DNA of 64,000 bases from Glossina fuscipes (lineage: Eukaryota > Arthropoda > Insecta > Diptera > Glossinidae). Below the pieces are notes generated by a model. It was not told the DNA's origin. It did no database searches and worked only from the letters and a program-made list of their open reading frames with translations. This document shows, piece by piece, positions 13,269 through 28,900 of this stretch; positions within the stretch are counted from its first letter, which is position 1, and every line of letters starts with the position of its first letter. A program made the position numbers and the translations under genes. The DNA lies in assembly GCF_014805625.2 (NCBI RefSeq), contig NW_023998458.1, positions 1,717,480 through 1,781,479 of the forward strand, read 5' to 3'.

Positions 13269-16200
13269 GTAAGTCGTAATACTATTGTTGTGGTCACAGT
13301 TCTTCTTTTCCTTTTTATTTTATTTATTTTTTTTTGTTAACTTTTGGTTTTTTTATTTTATATATTTTTAAAAGAAAGCTTTGTGGACAAAAGTAAGCAG
13401 AGAAACTTGCAAACATTTTACTTTTCTACTTTAATGTGGTTTCGTAAGCTTTAAATGAATATTAAAAGAAAATTTGCGTTGTTAGTTCTACTTGTCGAGA
13501 TGACGATAACAAAAAATTCAGAAATACATGCTTGTATGTAAGGATGTATTTAACCTATAGTTTTTAGTTTTTCCTATTGTTAACATTTCTTAAAGAAAAC
13601 CGCCGAAGATAACCACACTTGATGATATTAAAGTTGAAGGTTTCTAAATATTGATGGCAGCATTGGGAATTAATTTAAAAGTTAGGCGATGCAACAAACT
13701 AGACAATCTCCTAATTTTTAACCCTGATCTTAAAAAAATTTTTTACAATCTTAAGTTTACGATGTTCATTTTCGCTAGCTGTGGATGCTTACAAAAGCAA
13801 TCGTTGGTAGAGTTTTCTCATCAATACAGTTATTGTGAGCGATGTTACTAAGCAATGGTGTATGTGTTGGCACGGCAACATTCTTGAAACTTAGAGCATG
13901 AGGACGAAAGAATCTTATATTCCTTGCGGACTTTGGCACAGTTGGAGTGAAATCAATGAGTTTCGTGCTATCCAAAAAGTTTTATTTTCGCCAGAATACG
14001 ATGGAAATCCGGACAAGCACTGAAAAACAAATTGAACGAAGAACAAGCGAATAACACTTTATCGGGCTGGGGCCTGCCATTAAATACCCTATACCATTGC
14101 GCTTAGCACAATTACTCGATCGTTTTGCTAATAATACACTAAAAACAAGTAAGAACATTATAGTCGGGCGAGGCCGCCTCTTAGATATTTTACACCACTT
14201 TGCCTAGTACAGTTATCCACTCGTTTTCGTAATAATACACGAAAAATGGTACTTTATTTTCCTGCAAAGGCATATATTCCAAAAAACGTGGGTCTATACA
14301 TATAGCCCTGCTGCATGTTACATACGCCCGGATATACTTAATATACCCTTTACAGCAAGTGGTGTAGACTATAGCAACTAAAAAGACTATGATGGGTTGA
14401 GATCCACTGTAAAATACACTACATGTCCCCACAGTTATATACATAATGACTTGGGGGAATAAGGCGTTGTAAGGGAAGTTGTCGAAAAGGCGGTCCGATG
14501 TGCACCATTCCTAGCAGTATTCGATCCAGGGGCAAGAGAGTTCTGTGAAACCAATCAGCAAAAGTTTAAAACGATTGGAAAAGCGATTCTGAATAAAGGA
14601 ACACAAACGTCGCCGAATTTGTCGTTTTTAGCTGTTGTTGGTCGTTGCAGGTCAATTTTTCAATGGTCTGTCTTGGATATCCTTATTTAAGGCCAAACAC
14701 AACGCTCTCTGAGTTTTTAGAGCTCTTAGCGTTTCTTTACTTTTTTTATGATCAATCACTCAGGGGATATTCTTTATTCGTAGAGCACGCTAATTGTCAG
14801 AAAGAAGCGGGTTGACTGGCCACAGCCTGAGAGGTGACCTACCATTTCCCAAATCTTATAGCAAAAGTTTGTGACTCAAAAATGGAACAAGTTGAATTAA
14901 TGAATCGAATGATCGACTTCGCTTAAGCCCATCTCTGTATAAATTCTCCTGAAGCGATAATGCTGCCTGGAGAGAAGAGAACTATGCATTTATTTACGAG
15001 ATTTTCTGCACATCACAATCACATTTATTGATATGCTTAAACAAATTTTTCATAAGTTTTTAGAAACAAATTATCAAAGCAAACATTTATTTTAGAAAAT
15101 TATCTTTGCCGTGAACATGTCTCAATTCCGAACAAATTGGTTTCAAATCTCAACTTTACCGAGTGGAACAGGTCAAATTTTTTTGAAAATATTAGTTTGA
15201 AAAAAAAACGCTTAGATTTTTTTAAATAAATTTTAATAAACTTTTTCCAAATATTTAACAAAATCTTTCAAAAAGCGGCTATAAAATCTACTAAAACGAG
15301 GCAATCAAAAAAATCCTAAACTTAAAACCAGGAAAACGCTTTTTAATTTTCACTGCTATTATTATTATTAATTTAGCCAGAGAAATAAATTCCAACAGTT
15401 AAGTCTTAAAGCACTAGCTAAGCCTATCTGTCTTTATTGAAAACGTTGCCGCCCTTGAGATTTGAACCCATGACTATTGAGATTTCTTTTCCTTCGGACG
15501 CTCGGGTGGACGCTAACGATTTTCATAGGCAACTTCATTTACTGACTGCACTTGAGTAGCGACATCAATTTTATTTTTAAGTTCGACCCAAACACAAAAC
15601 CTTTTAGATATCATTCTTAAATATTTAAAGAAACGGTTAAAACCCAAAAAAAAAAACAAATACATTAATAAAAAAAGCAGTCTACAAGGAAGCATTACCT
15701 CTACTAGACGTAAAAATTAATTAAAGAATATAAAAAGGAAAATTCTGTTTTGTTTCAGGAGAAACGTAAATACAAACACAAGCAAAAAAAAAAAAAAATG
15801 CATTGTTCATCACTAGATACATATACATTCCTCATGTCTCTAACAGTGTAATAAATTCCGTGCTAGCCAGACTTCTGCTCTTTTGAAGTTATCCCCGGAA
15901 GGAGCACTTTTTTCCGGTATCATCATGAGCACGAAGAGAAACTACGTTTTATACATTTCAACTGAACGAAGCTGAAGCTTAAAAAATAATGCCTTAACAC
16001 GGAGGAAGGAACTGTTTGAGAAATGCTCAATCACGAAGTAGTGCCATATAAAATATAAACGTCGGCGACTTATTTGTACGTCTAGTCAAGTCACTCGCCT
16101 ACGACTTTTACGATTTCTTTTATTTGATGAAAAAAACTGAGTCTAGCGTGAATTTTGATTCTTCTTCAACTTGAGTGGTAGAGACTTACCCGTGAAAAAT

Positions 16201-19200
16201 AAAGTTTTTCTTCCTTGCTAGATAGTTGTTTGCTGGTGAATGTTCGCGTCAAATAGATCGAAATGGTTCGAACCAAGCTCCTTGAATTATACTTGTTTAC
16301 TTGTTTTCTTCTTTACTAATTTAAATCTATTTGATCGAAGCAGTTCGAACCGTAATCTCATCTCTTTATTTTATACCCTTTGAAATTAATGAAAAATCCT
16401 TTCACTGTCACAAACTTATTTAAAACACAATGAGCCTTTTCGAAACAAAGCATTTACGATTGAGAAAAATTTATATGAAATCGTGTATGATTTGATTTGG
16501 TTATCTATACGTTACTCATCTTCAATTCGTTAATCTCTGACTGTCCCTCATTCGTTTCCATCAAACGACCTAGCACCACCGAAGTACACAATAACCCCTG
16601 CACAATAAAAAATACGAGAATTGGTTGAACTACTAATAGGGTAAATTTTGACGCCGCCAAATTATGCGGCCGACTTTTAACGTATAGATGATCTGATGAA
16701 TAACCTTCCTCCTTTGGTGATGTCAATGTAAAAGTATCGGCATCCTTTGATATTCTGAGCGTGGGAGAACAAACTGACTCCCGTTGGACAGAACACATAT
16801 TCGAGGTGTCGAAAGACGCTTAGGTTCCTTAAAGCGACGCAATAAATTCTTCATTGCAGTCGATATCCAGCCAAAATTAGAGCACAACTCGCTTGTGTTG
16901 ACGGGAGCCTGCAAATTTTACAGGTCGGCCCTTGATCGTATACAGCGCAACGCTCAGGTGCTAATGTGTGACAAAAGTGTGCCCACTACCCTTGATACCC
17001 TTGAGCACTGGTGTAATGTGGTCTATGTGGTGCATAAATATAGGTATACCTAGGGCAAGTGTTCTAGAGAGATAAAAGAGATTTTTCCACTAACTAGGTC
17101 CTGTACAAGAACCACAAGGCTTCTTCAGTGCTCCCACCCACTCGTGTTAGGATTGCTTAATCGCAAGACGCACCACCGCGGCTCGTGGTTCTTTAATCAC
17201 ACTGCCCGCCTCTGGAACAATCTGCCAGCAATAGCGGCCTTTTTTAATCTGCGTGATGGTCCCTTTTTTAAGTCAGACGTAAACAAGCACTACTCCCTCT
17301 TTTGTCCCTCTCTATCTGTAACGTGCTTGCACCTATATGAGACATTGCCTGAGTGGCTGGTCAAGAAAAAAAAAATTGCACCACAAGCTAAAGTCTCGTA
17401 TACCTTTTCGAATTGAACTACGTCAAAGTCTTCGTTAAAGTAACCGGAAGTAGAGAGAGAGAGAGCGAGATAGAGATAGAGAGAGAGAAGACGTTCTTCT
17501 AAAATCAAGCCATAAGAACAATCGGTCATTTCTCCAATTTTAAATCCTGAGCGTAAAACAACGCCAACCGATTTATCGAAATAAAAGGGGGAAAAAACAG
17601 TTCGATTCAAATTTTTTAAAGAAATTTTTGACAGTTTTAATCTATATTTTCAGAGAATTTGTAATTTGTTACTCAAAAAATGCGAAAATTGCAACCGCCA
17701 GTTACGGGAAGAGAAGTTAGCCTAAAAAAATTTTTTTTCAAGAGCTCTTGCACATCTCTAGCTTGTTTGTTTTGTTTTTAAAAATTCCTGAGAAAGATGT
17801 TCTCTATATAATCTAAAGATCGTATGTATAATCCTAATAATAAATTCTTCCATTACTCTAATAAAATGGACGATAACGTTTAATAAATATGAAGTGGTAT
17901 GGTGGAGGAAGTAGTTTATCACATATGAATAAATCTCCCTAAGACAGCTGGACAAAAATTCCCTTCACCGAGCCAGGACTGTTGAATAAACTCAACAAAA
18001 TATCTGACAAAAGCAAGGTCGCGTGTATGATCATGGGAGCGATGGTAGCTTATTTAGCGAAATCTTTGGCTTATGTACTATTCTCTTACTTGTAGTTTAG
18101 CCGAAAAATACTTAGCATAAATATTTACAAAATAATTTTAATCTTAAGTCAGTGTGAATTACCATAAACATCAATAATAAACAAATGCAAAATAATTAGC
18201 AAAATCAACTGAGGCGCATTCGGTACCCATCTCGTTTAATTAGGTTGCAATTTGACGTTTTTCAAGTGTGCCATGTCTTCTTGTTCTTTTTTCTTTGGTT
18301 TTTTTTACAATCTTTGTTTATTTCAATTTTTATACTCTATACCATATGTAGTACGGGCTATACTCAGTTTGCACAGGCGTACGTAACACCCACAAGGGCT
18401 TAATATACACCAAAGCTTTATTATGCCGATGACAAAATGATTGTGAATCAATTTAAACTGTCCACATCCATGTGCCTGCCCAATTAGAAATATTTTGTTG
18501 AAATTTGGTATATTGACGTGCTTTGGCCGAAAGTCGAACGATATTGAAAATGCTTCGGATCGGAGCACTTTTTCAACCATTCCCCATATAATGCCTTGTT
18601 TTGAAAAGTCGTTATGTGGAAAAATATTTTCAGTTTTCAGCATTTTTCGACAAACCTCGCTGTGTAATAGTGTTTCGACATTCAAAATTTGTGTGAAAAA
18701 GTTTGGTTCGACTTGGGTAATTTTTTGAACCTTCTCTCATATAACCGTTCCTACAAAAGCTAAATATTTATATAGCAAAATATGTGAAAGTGAAAATTGG
18801 ACCACGTAAGCCTATTTGTTGGATACCACCACATGTAAAGCCTCTCAGGCTATTTATGGAAAAAAATCCTAATTTGTGTGTTCACCGTAGTAAGGGGACA
18901 ATTAGAAAATGAAGTGGCCTAATTTTGAACGACAAGGATCTATATTTTTGGCTCCGCCCCAGACAAGATTTCTTATGAATAGTAAGTTCTTCGAAAAAAG
19001 GATATAATTTTTAATATATTATGATGAAAACTTGCCTTTATGATAGGAAATTGGGATCACACAGGTCAACTTAATAGACCACAACCTAACTGCTTCATGC
19101 TTTTCATGATAAGCCCTTATATGGAAAGAATATCCAATTTCTACTTTTTTATGATGGAAATTGAAAAATAATAAAATTTTTATGAAGAAGCTTAGGTTTC

Positions 19201-19933
19201 GTAAAATTTGGACGGCGTCATGTGACGTTGCGGGCTTTTATGAAAAGTATGCGCATGTAGCGTATCTAACGTTCGGCTTTGCCAAACGATATTCTTGCTT
19301 GTTTATGCTGACACACTTCAATGAACATACGATATATGGTTGCATTGCAATAGCCTACACTCTTTAGTATACTTTTAGGGGTCAATATGAATTTTCCGCT
19401 TTTTATATTTGAATTATAGGAAGCAGTTCGTAGGACACATGTACTTTAAAAATTTCTTTACCCTCTAAATCGCATTTTAAATAAATAGTGCACGATTTTT
19501 CAAATTTTCAAAATATTTTAAAGCAACTAAGGCATGTCCATTTCACTCAGCAATGTGATTACAGTTTATAGTTTAATGGCGCGTTCATATGAAGAACGGA
19601 TGTGCTTAACAACATAATATATTTTTGCTGTTACTAAAGATGGGCTACGAAGTTTCTGTGATCTACTTCTTTAGAAGACACGCACAGACGTATACGAGCA
19701 TAAATATATATGATAATTTCGAAAATTACAAATTATATATATATATGTATATATAAGTCTTCACTTAACAGAGGAAGTAAATATAATTTGTTCATAATAA
19801 GAAAGAGTTAGAATAATGGTAACAGACTCATGGACATACATTCAAATGGAGTTGTAGAGGAAATGGGCAAATTTCATTTTTAAAGATGGCGTCTCATACA
19901 CTAACTAAGCATATGCCATACATATATATACGC

Positions 19934-19981
<48 letters not shown>

Positions 19982-22900
19982 GCTTGTATATGTTTATATG
20001 TATTTATGGTTGGAAATCGTAGAAATTTACGGCAGACATTTTTTATTAATACAAGTGCTTCCCCCTCCGAGCAAACATGTATACAAGCGCACACATCAAA
20101 ACCGCTTCTACTTTAATATACATATACATGCACATGTGCACTACTAGATACAATAAGATACAGTGATACACACGGCAAAAAGTATGTAAAGATATTTGCA
20201 TTTAATACATAACTTTATGTTATGGCGCTCGCAACGAAAAAAAAAAAACCTTTATGCAGAAGAGACAAAGCAAGGGAAAACTTTCTCTCTCACCTAACGC
20301 CGTTGTATTTATGCGTATGATTATGTGTGCATGTCGAGAAGAAATTCACCACTCTTATCGTAAGCAAGGAATAATTTGGGAAAAATAAGCTTTTTTTTTT
20401 TGTGCAATAAAAGACCAAAAATACGACAGAAGAGAAAAAAAAGAAAAAAAAAGACAAAATCTGCTTATGGCCGGGTTTACGTTGAGACGAATGGGAGCAA
20501 TTATGCGCGCGCACAGCATATACGCCAGATTGTGTCTGCTCATGTTGCACAAGAGCTTCTCATTCAATTTTTACATGAACTAACAAATATACGCAACGTA
20601 TATATGTTATGTATTTAAAAAAATGCATACTTGCATATACACATCTACAGTACGTCTAATTAAGCTTATGTACATAAAATATTTATAGTAGTTTTATTTC
20701 CATATTTACACATGCATATATCATACGCGCAACTATAATACAAATGTATATAAAATATTATTTAAAAAAAAAAAAAAAACAGGTCTCATTAAAATACATA
20801 TCTACGAACAACATACACTCAAGCCGTATATCCTAATCTGCATTAATATATTTCGTTTTTGATAAGAAATAAAAAGTTGTTTAAAGTGTTTTTAATATTT
20901 CAAAATACATATATATGATGACGTTTTTTTATATCGGACGTGAAGGAGATTTTTTTTATTAAGAGTATTTCTTTTCTGCTTCACTAGCCACAACTTTTTT
21001 CCATCTTCGCGTCAGTATTGCATCCGTACAGGACAAAATTAAATAATTGCTTTTAAATTTCAAATACGGAAAGAAAAGAGTGCGGATCAAACAAGTAGGA
21101 AAGCTTTTACTAAAGAGGGCCACTGAGTTGATTACAACCCTTTTTCGCTCGTTACTTATTAAGAATTTTCAGAGATATTCAAGACGAAGACTACATCGGT
21201 ATAAAGTGTAAATGCAACGCCTTTCAAGCGGCTTCCAATTGACTAACTCATTCGCTCACTAATGCGCCGATCGCAGCCCTTTCCAACTCCCTAGTAATTA
21301 ACAATTTTCAGAGTTATTCGAGAGAAATATCACATGGGTAGTATAAGAAATAAGCCGGTTCGTTGCCAGAGTCTTCTGAGAAAAACATCCACCACACACA
21401 CACACACATAAAATGATATGATACCAATTGAAATAGATCTTAGACAGGGCATTCCGATCGAGTAAAATAAGCATTTTTTTAAACACAATTATTCTGGCTG
21501 GGATAAAAAGTAAATATTCTAGTTCCTATATATATATATATATATATATATATGTTACATTAAATTTAAAGAAATGGACTATAGGAGAAAAAAAAATTAC
21601 ATACGTGCAACTTTCATACCCAACATCACTTGTGGGTCAAGGGCACATTAACTTTTTGCGGATGTATGCAACACGCCAAAGGACGCGAGACAGATCCAAC
21701 CTTTCATTATACTGGTCGGTTCAGGATCACTTTCTAGCCTCGTCTATCCCTCTGTCCGACTTGCTTTTCTTGTTAAATTTACTAGCTACAATTTCCGAGC
21801 TATTTTCATTAAATTCGTCACACTGACGTGTTGTTTTGGCCCAAGGACAAACACTATTGAAAGTGATTTGAATTCAACCGTCATTTTTAAGCGCTTCCCA
21901 TACACAAAGGCACACTTTGACAAGTCATTATATGTATATCCGTAGGGTGGTGTAGGGTGGTAGGATGGTATGGCTGTGCCCTACTATTATTCAATACGAA
22001 TTTCATTCTATTTTTTACGATAAATTTTAAAATTATTTTTCAACATACAGTCCAATCGATTATCTATTTTTACTTTGGCAAACCTTACAAGCGTTTTTCA
22101 TCCGATGCTAAGAAAATCGTATATAAACCGATCCCAATCTTCGCATACTTACACATAATACGTTTAAACATTCCCTAGTAAATTGCCCAAAAGTGTTCGT
22201 CACATTATGAGACGTCAGGCTGCGGTAAGAAAGCGCTGTGTCACAAGTGGCGGTTGACAATGAAAGGGTTAAATTCTATGATTGCCAAATATTGAGTTTA
22301 ATTCAAGATTCAAGGTCAAAACATAAAGAAAAAGGTCGAAGAGAGAGACGGATAATGTATTGATGTAACTATCATTAATGGGTTTGAGGGAATAACATAA
22401 AAACAAGTACTGAAGCAAGAAAAGAAAAAAAAATGTTGACTAAAGTAGAAATTGGATGTGACGATGTTCCGAATGGTGTACTTTTGCTTTGAGGCTTTAT
22501 TTGAATATTCCTCAGTTCAAGCAAGTACCAAAGATTCGTCTGAAAGATGAACGAACTCTTTGAAAAATCTGTGTGGCTTTTAGAAATCTCATATTGAATA
22601 AGCGTAGTATACTTAGAATTTTTAACTTTTTTCGAATTATTTCCGACTTCACAATTCCTTCATTTGGGGCAAGCCTCGTCCCTTTTCCGAGTTAGGTTTT
22701 TAAAATACTGTTATGTAATATGACTTCTTGAATTTTAGGCGAGTTTCTTAGATTAAGCTGAGTTCTAGCACTGACGAGCTATTTACAAAGGCATTATTTT
22801 GCAGAACAGGGCTTTGACTCTTCCTTAAAACTTCTCAGATATTCAAATATTATTATTCAGTTATATACTACTATAAATACACTACTATGCTGGATTTCTC

Positions 22901-25900
22901 GGTCGTGTTTACTGTAGAACACCGCGCCGGTAGAGCATTGAAAAATCTTTATTTGCCTTCATCGCTTTAAGGAATTTCGTTTTTTATGAATCTGAGTAGT
23001 TTTCATTATGTAATTTGTGCAATTTCGTAACAATACAATCGAAAATATATACGCTAGACATCGAGTACGCAGATCAGTTTTTATCTTTGTAGGGTGACAA
23101 AGCAGGCGAATCTCTCAAACGGACATGCTTGGACAGATGAACAATGCTTCTACAAAGTTTATAAAGATCCATTGAATTACTGTAAATACGAATATAAGAC
23201 TGTAGGCTCCATTAACGCCTCTTTCTCTCTTTCAGATGAGAACTAACTCCTCCCCAAGTATGCAAATTCTTTTTATCCATCCCTTAATCAGTTGGGTAAC
23301 TTTTCCTGATGTTTTTTATTAGGGGTTGGATTGTCTTTAATTATAGTTTATATAAAGTCAACGTCCGCACCACGTCTCTCGACGTCTTGGACTTCTACAT
23401 TAACCCTTATACATTACCCATGGCCTAAAATGCAAACGGAATACTGAGTACTGTTATAAGCAAACTTGACCTATCTAATAACTAATAATAAATATATCAT
23501 TCAGTTTTTTTTTTTTATTTTTTATCACCAATCACTCGGGAATTGACCCGTATGCGGGCACAAGCATGTTGATTGTTGTCAGGCAATTTATTAGCAAAAT
23601 CTTAAATGTAACGGAGAAGTTTAGCGCGAACGTTTTTGTAGCTTATATAAGATATTTTAAACAAAAAAAAAGATGCAGCTTTGAACTTCTTAAGCTACTT
23701 TCTGCTCCAATCCAAAATTAAATATTTACTTTTTACATTTTGAAAAAGTCCTTTGAGGGGGATCCCTCCAAAGCGTGAATGAAGTTTAATCTTTTTTTAT
23801 ATAAATGTTCTCCGTGAAAGGACTCGCCTGGGTGAGGGTCCGAAATAAAACATGTTTCAAATGTACCACAATCAGCTTATATAGTAAGGCATTATTCTTG
23901 ATCGATTTGATCGTAAAAGTGATCCGAAACCATCTTTTTTCGATAAGGAATATAAACATTATATAAACATATAATTATTATTATTATTATTATTTTAATT
24001 TTAGACTAATGAATTGAATTCTTAGACTAAAAAAAAGACATTGAGCACTAGCAACACAGGCTATCGGCTCTAATTTAAATAAATGGATATTAGATAATAA
24101 GCTTAGTAGTATTAATAAAGTAAAATATTGAATTGATATTCTGTTCTGAAACTGATTGTAGAATGTTCAAAGGGTTAATCGTTCCAAATGCAATACTTCT
24201 AGCCAAGGAAAAGTTGAGGCAGTCGCAGAGAATGTGCTTTATAGTAAGAGTTTGTCCACAACAGCAGATTGGGGAAGAAGACTTCTTCAGGATCCATTGG
24301 TGAGTTGCAATTGTATGACCAAGGGGAATTCTCGAGAATGTTTGGATCTTGGTTTTCTCAACATTTGTTGGATATAGAGGTGGAGTTAATTGAGGGTTAA
24401 TGCAAGAGTAGTGTTGATGATGGTATTGTAAATTTCCTTCTGCAATTTTCTCTTTAACTTTTCTTCCAATGTATCTTTGAAGATCCAACTTTTCCATGAC
24501 ATTATCCATAATTAGAGGAGCAGAAGCAGCAAACTTTGCCGCTCGATCAGCCTGCTCATTTCCCAGTAAACCGATGTGACTCGGTACCCATAACATTTTA
24601 ATTTTTCCGTCGGGTGTAGTAATTATATTCCTTAATTTGTTGATGGTGCTCCATCTCGAAGTCGAAGGGTTCCGGGTAGCTTGTAATACAGACAAACTGT
24701 CGGTAACAATGACGGTTTTGAGTTTGTTTTTATGGGCAAGGTTGGCAGCGTGAAGGATAGCTCTGGCTTCGGTTATGAAAGTTGAAGTGCTTTCGTGAAA
24801 TATGTGGTTGAGAAGAACCCGTCCTGTAGCATCTACCACGGCACAAGCAGGAGGCAGACCAGGAGATTTTGAGCCGTCTGTGTGCAAAAGATTCCAACCA
24901 GTATTGTCCAATACTTGGGTTTTCTCAGCTATTAGATTCCTGAAGACGTAATTTGGAGTATCTTCTTTCTTGTGCATAGACAGTGAGATGTCAAAAGAGC
25001 AGTCTTTCAAAATCCAGGGAAGTTTAACACCAAAAGAGCGGGAAATTTTTAAGGGAATGTTCAATTCCTTTGCGATGCACAAACAACGGTCAATTGCAGA
25101 TGGTGACTTTGGAATTTTCTTCGCAATAATAATCTTTCTTACGTCATCACCGAGAATGGATTTGTTCGAATTAAGAAGCTTAGGGACTATTTTAGCTTTT
25201 AACTCATAGAATCTATTTTCTAAAGGTGGGAGACAAGTTTCAATTATAATATTAATTATGGGCGTCGTCCGAAAAGCATAACAACTTGCTCTAACGGCTT
25301 GGTGATAGACCGGTTTAAGGATGTTGATATTAGATTTGCAGCTATTGCCATAAATTATCAAAGCATAGTCAATCTTGCTTAACACAAGCATTTTGGTAAG
25401 ATAAGCGATAGTGTTAATATGCGCATGGCTTCTCCAAGCAACGTACTGTATGAAATTTACCCTTGTTAAAAGGGAGTTTTTTAACCGAAGGCAGTGTGCT
25501 TTCCAACGATAATTGTTTGAAAACGTGAGCCCGAGAACATGGAGCGTCTGCACATTTAGCACTGGCAAGTCGTTAATATGCATCAGTAGGTTTCCTGCAT
25601 TTTTTTTGATTTTTGTATAGAGATTATAGCTCCTGACGAGTTTGCCCATGTGGAGATCTCACATGCAATAGATTCCAGGATGTTGATTGCTTTCGTGTTG
25701 TCTTTTTCTTTTGTAAAAATGTATACATCGTCCGCGTAGTGACAATGTTCCACTCTTGGTACACGGCAAAGAATTTCGCTAATTTCGTTGAAAGCGATCT
25801 GGAAAAGCGTGACAGAGAGAGGAGATCCTTGCGGAATGCCATTCTTTAGCTGAAAGGAATCAGAAAGATGATTGTTGATTCTAACTTTGAACCGCCGATG

Positions 25901-28900
25901 CGACATGAATGATTTGATGTAGTTGAAGAATTTGGGTCCAACATTCCATGATTTCAAGAGTCTTAAGATAACATGAAGACCAACTCTGTCAAATGCTTTT
26001 TCGAAATCAATTGAGAGAATTGTTACGTGATTTCGTTCGGAAATTGCTTTGCTTGTGAAATAATCAATATGTAACAGAGCGTCGATGCATCCTCTACCCC
26101 GCTTGAAACCAACTTGTTGCTTTGTTATCAGGTTCTTGGATTCAAGAAACCAAGATAATCTAGATGCCATAATCTTCTCTAAAACCTTAGAGAGGCAAGA
26201 TAAAAGAGAAATTGGGCGATAATCAGATGCGATGGAGACATTTGTTGACTTTGGAATTGGAACAACTGTTGCCAGTTTCCACATGTAGGGTATATGGCCA
26301 GTCATAAATACCGTATTACATAGGTCCAGTAATTTCTTTTTACTAGACTTAGGCACAGCACTGATCATTTGGTATGGGATGCGGTCTAGACCAGGTGTCT
26401 TCCTTCCAATTTGAAGAGACAACTTCCAAGTTCTGAGGTGGATACGCAATTTTCCAGAAACATGGCACATCTATCGATATTATTTGAAGGAGATATTGGA
26501 GTCCTTTTATTTTCAATGAAAGCACTGGAGAAGTTGCTGTCAGAGAAGTATTCGCACCACACTTTTCCAAAGTAATTAGAAATCTCATCTGCGTCAGTTA
26601 AAGTTCCATTGGGAGTGCAGATGGCAGAAATTTGATTCGGGTTTGAAGTCCCATTAAGTCTGTTGATTTTGTTCCAGACAACTTTCATTGATGTATTTCT
26701 GTGAATTCGTCTCGAGAAAAGTTCGAAACTAAGTGCCTTTGATTTCCGTAATTCCTTCCTGAATAGAGCATTGGCCTTTTTGTATAATAACAAGTGATTC
26801 TGATCAGGACATCTCTTAAAGTGATGCCATAGATGCATTTTATTTTTCCTCAAAAACGAAAGCGTGTTGTTCCACCATGGAACCCTAGCCCGTTTAAAAG
26901 AGGTGTTGGATTGAGGAATAGAAAGATGAGCAGCCGTGCGAATCGCTTTAGACATAATAGCGGCATCATGGTTGCAGTTTCCGTTAAATGGCTTTGAGTT
27001 CAAAAATGACTCCACCTGTTTGGAGTAATTGATCCAATCCGCTTTATCTAGGAGGAATTTGGCCTGTTTTGCTGGAGTAGCAGAGGACGTTGAAAGATTA
27101 AGATCGATTATGATTGGAAAGTGATCACTATCATGTAGATCATCAGAAATAGACCAGGACACCAAAGGAAGAAGTGATGGAGAGCAACATGTTAAATCAA
27201 TATGTGAAAAAGTATGATGAGTTGAGAAGTGCGTTGGTTTTCCATCATTTAAAACGCAAAGGTTGCTTTGAAAAAAGGCCTTTTCTAAAACAGTACCGCG
27301 AGTGTTGTTCACTGTTGAGCCCCAGATGGTATTCCAGCTGTTGAAATCGCCGCTTATAATTAATGGGGGGGGAAAGTACGGAGAATAAACTGTAGAGTTC
27401 TTGCTGAGAAAACGATTGCGAAGGTGGAATATAGAGCGAAAGCACTGTAAATTTTATATTTAACATTATTTGTATCGCTACGGCTTGTATATTTGAGCTT
27501 AAATTTATGCGTTTGTGAGGTATACTTGATTTTATAAAAACACCTACTCCTTGTTTGGAATATGAATTTTGATCAGCATTCGTCAAGTATCCAGTATATG
27601 ATTTGGGTGGAATAGGATTAAAAGAGCTTCTACAATTGGTTTCTTGAAGCGATAAAAAGGTTGGATTAAAATCATTTATGAGTGTACGGAGTTCATCAAA
27701 ATTATTAATAAGTCCCTTAATGTTCCATTGTAGAATTTTAAAAACTTTATTTAATTGTAATGACATGTAAGCAGAGTGGAGGGAGGGTTAAGTTGACATG
27801 TCAGCGTCTCCGTCGAGAAGGTCACTATAGGAATTTTTCGTGAATGATTTATTCTTACCAGCAGAATAATCTGTATTTAGGTGATTTGGTACATTTGAAG
27901 CGCAACGGGTTGGCGCACGTGAATAATTTGAAATTGAAGGTTGATTGAGGGATGAAAGAATGGATTCATTAACACTTGTGATTTGTTGAGTAAAGTTGAG
28001 AGCTGGAGATTCTGGAGAATTTGGTATATTAGATTTTAGCAAATGTGTTGTTGTTTGGATTTTTTCAATATTTGCAGTTGCTTTGGTTTTTTCAATATTA
28101 TCTTTGGCAAGTGATGTAACTGGTTTCGCAATATAATTTTTGGTTAATGGTGGAACAGATTTTCCATTGGAAACATTTGCAGTTAAAGTCTTACTAGGCT
28201 CGATTTGCGAGGCCACAGCAGCATAGGTATTAATTTTGCCAATTCCATGGGCTACAGATGGATTTCGTTCCCGGTATGTGCGTCGCGCTTCGCCCATGCT
28301 ACAGTAATTTTCTGTTTTGATTTTTAATATTTCACGCATCTGTACAAAACGTGGGCATTGTTTGTCTAACGCTGAGCGTTGATCATTGCAATTTATGCAG
28401 AAACTACGGGTAAAGCTTTCAGTATGTGGAGGATGACCACAGTTAGCACAAGATGCAGCATTAGTGCATCTTTTTGCCGTATGACCCAGGCGTTGGCAAT
28501 TTTTACACCTCATAGGATTTGGGATGTATAGTTCTACTATCCATTTATACCACGCCACATCAACTGTTCGCGGTAATCGATAGCGATCAAAAGTTAAAAT
28601 AATCCTTCCTGTAGGAGAGCGTGTTTTTCCGTCATCATTCAGTTTGGTTAATTTATATGCTTCAGTCACTCCTTGAATGCCCATTTCGCGAACAATTTCA
28701 TCTTCCGGCACATGTTTTAAGCAAGGGGCATAAATTACGCCTCGAACCGAGTTAAGTTTCTCATATAGTTTAGCTGAAATAGCACATAGATTAGCTAAAG
28801 AATTGGCCTTTATTAGTTTTTCGGTTGCGCGCAGGTTCCCAGCGAGGACCAGTAAATTCCCATCGCGTAGAATCGAGATCGAGTCGATGTATGTTGTAAT

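Noticed and set aside
19894..20094. Minus-strand frame with repeated IY residues
   Set aside because: Translation of the (TA)n microsatellite.
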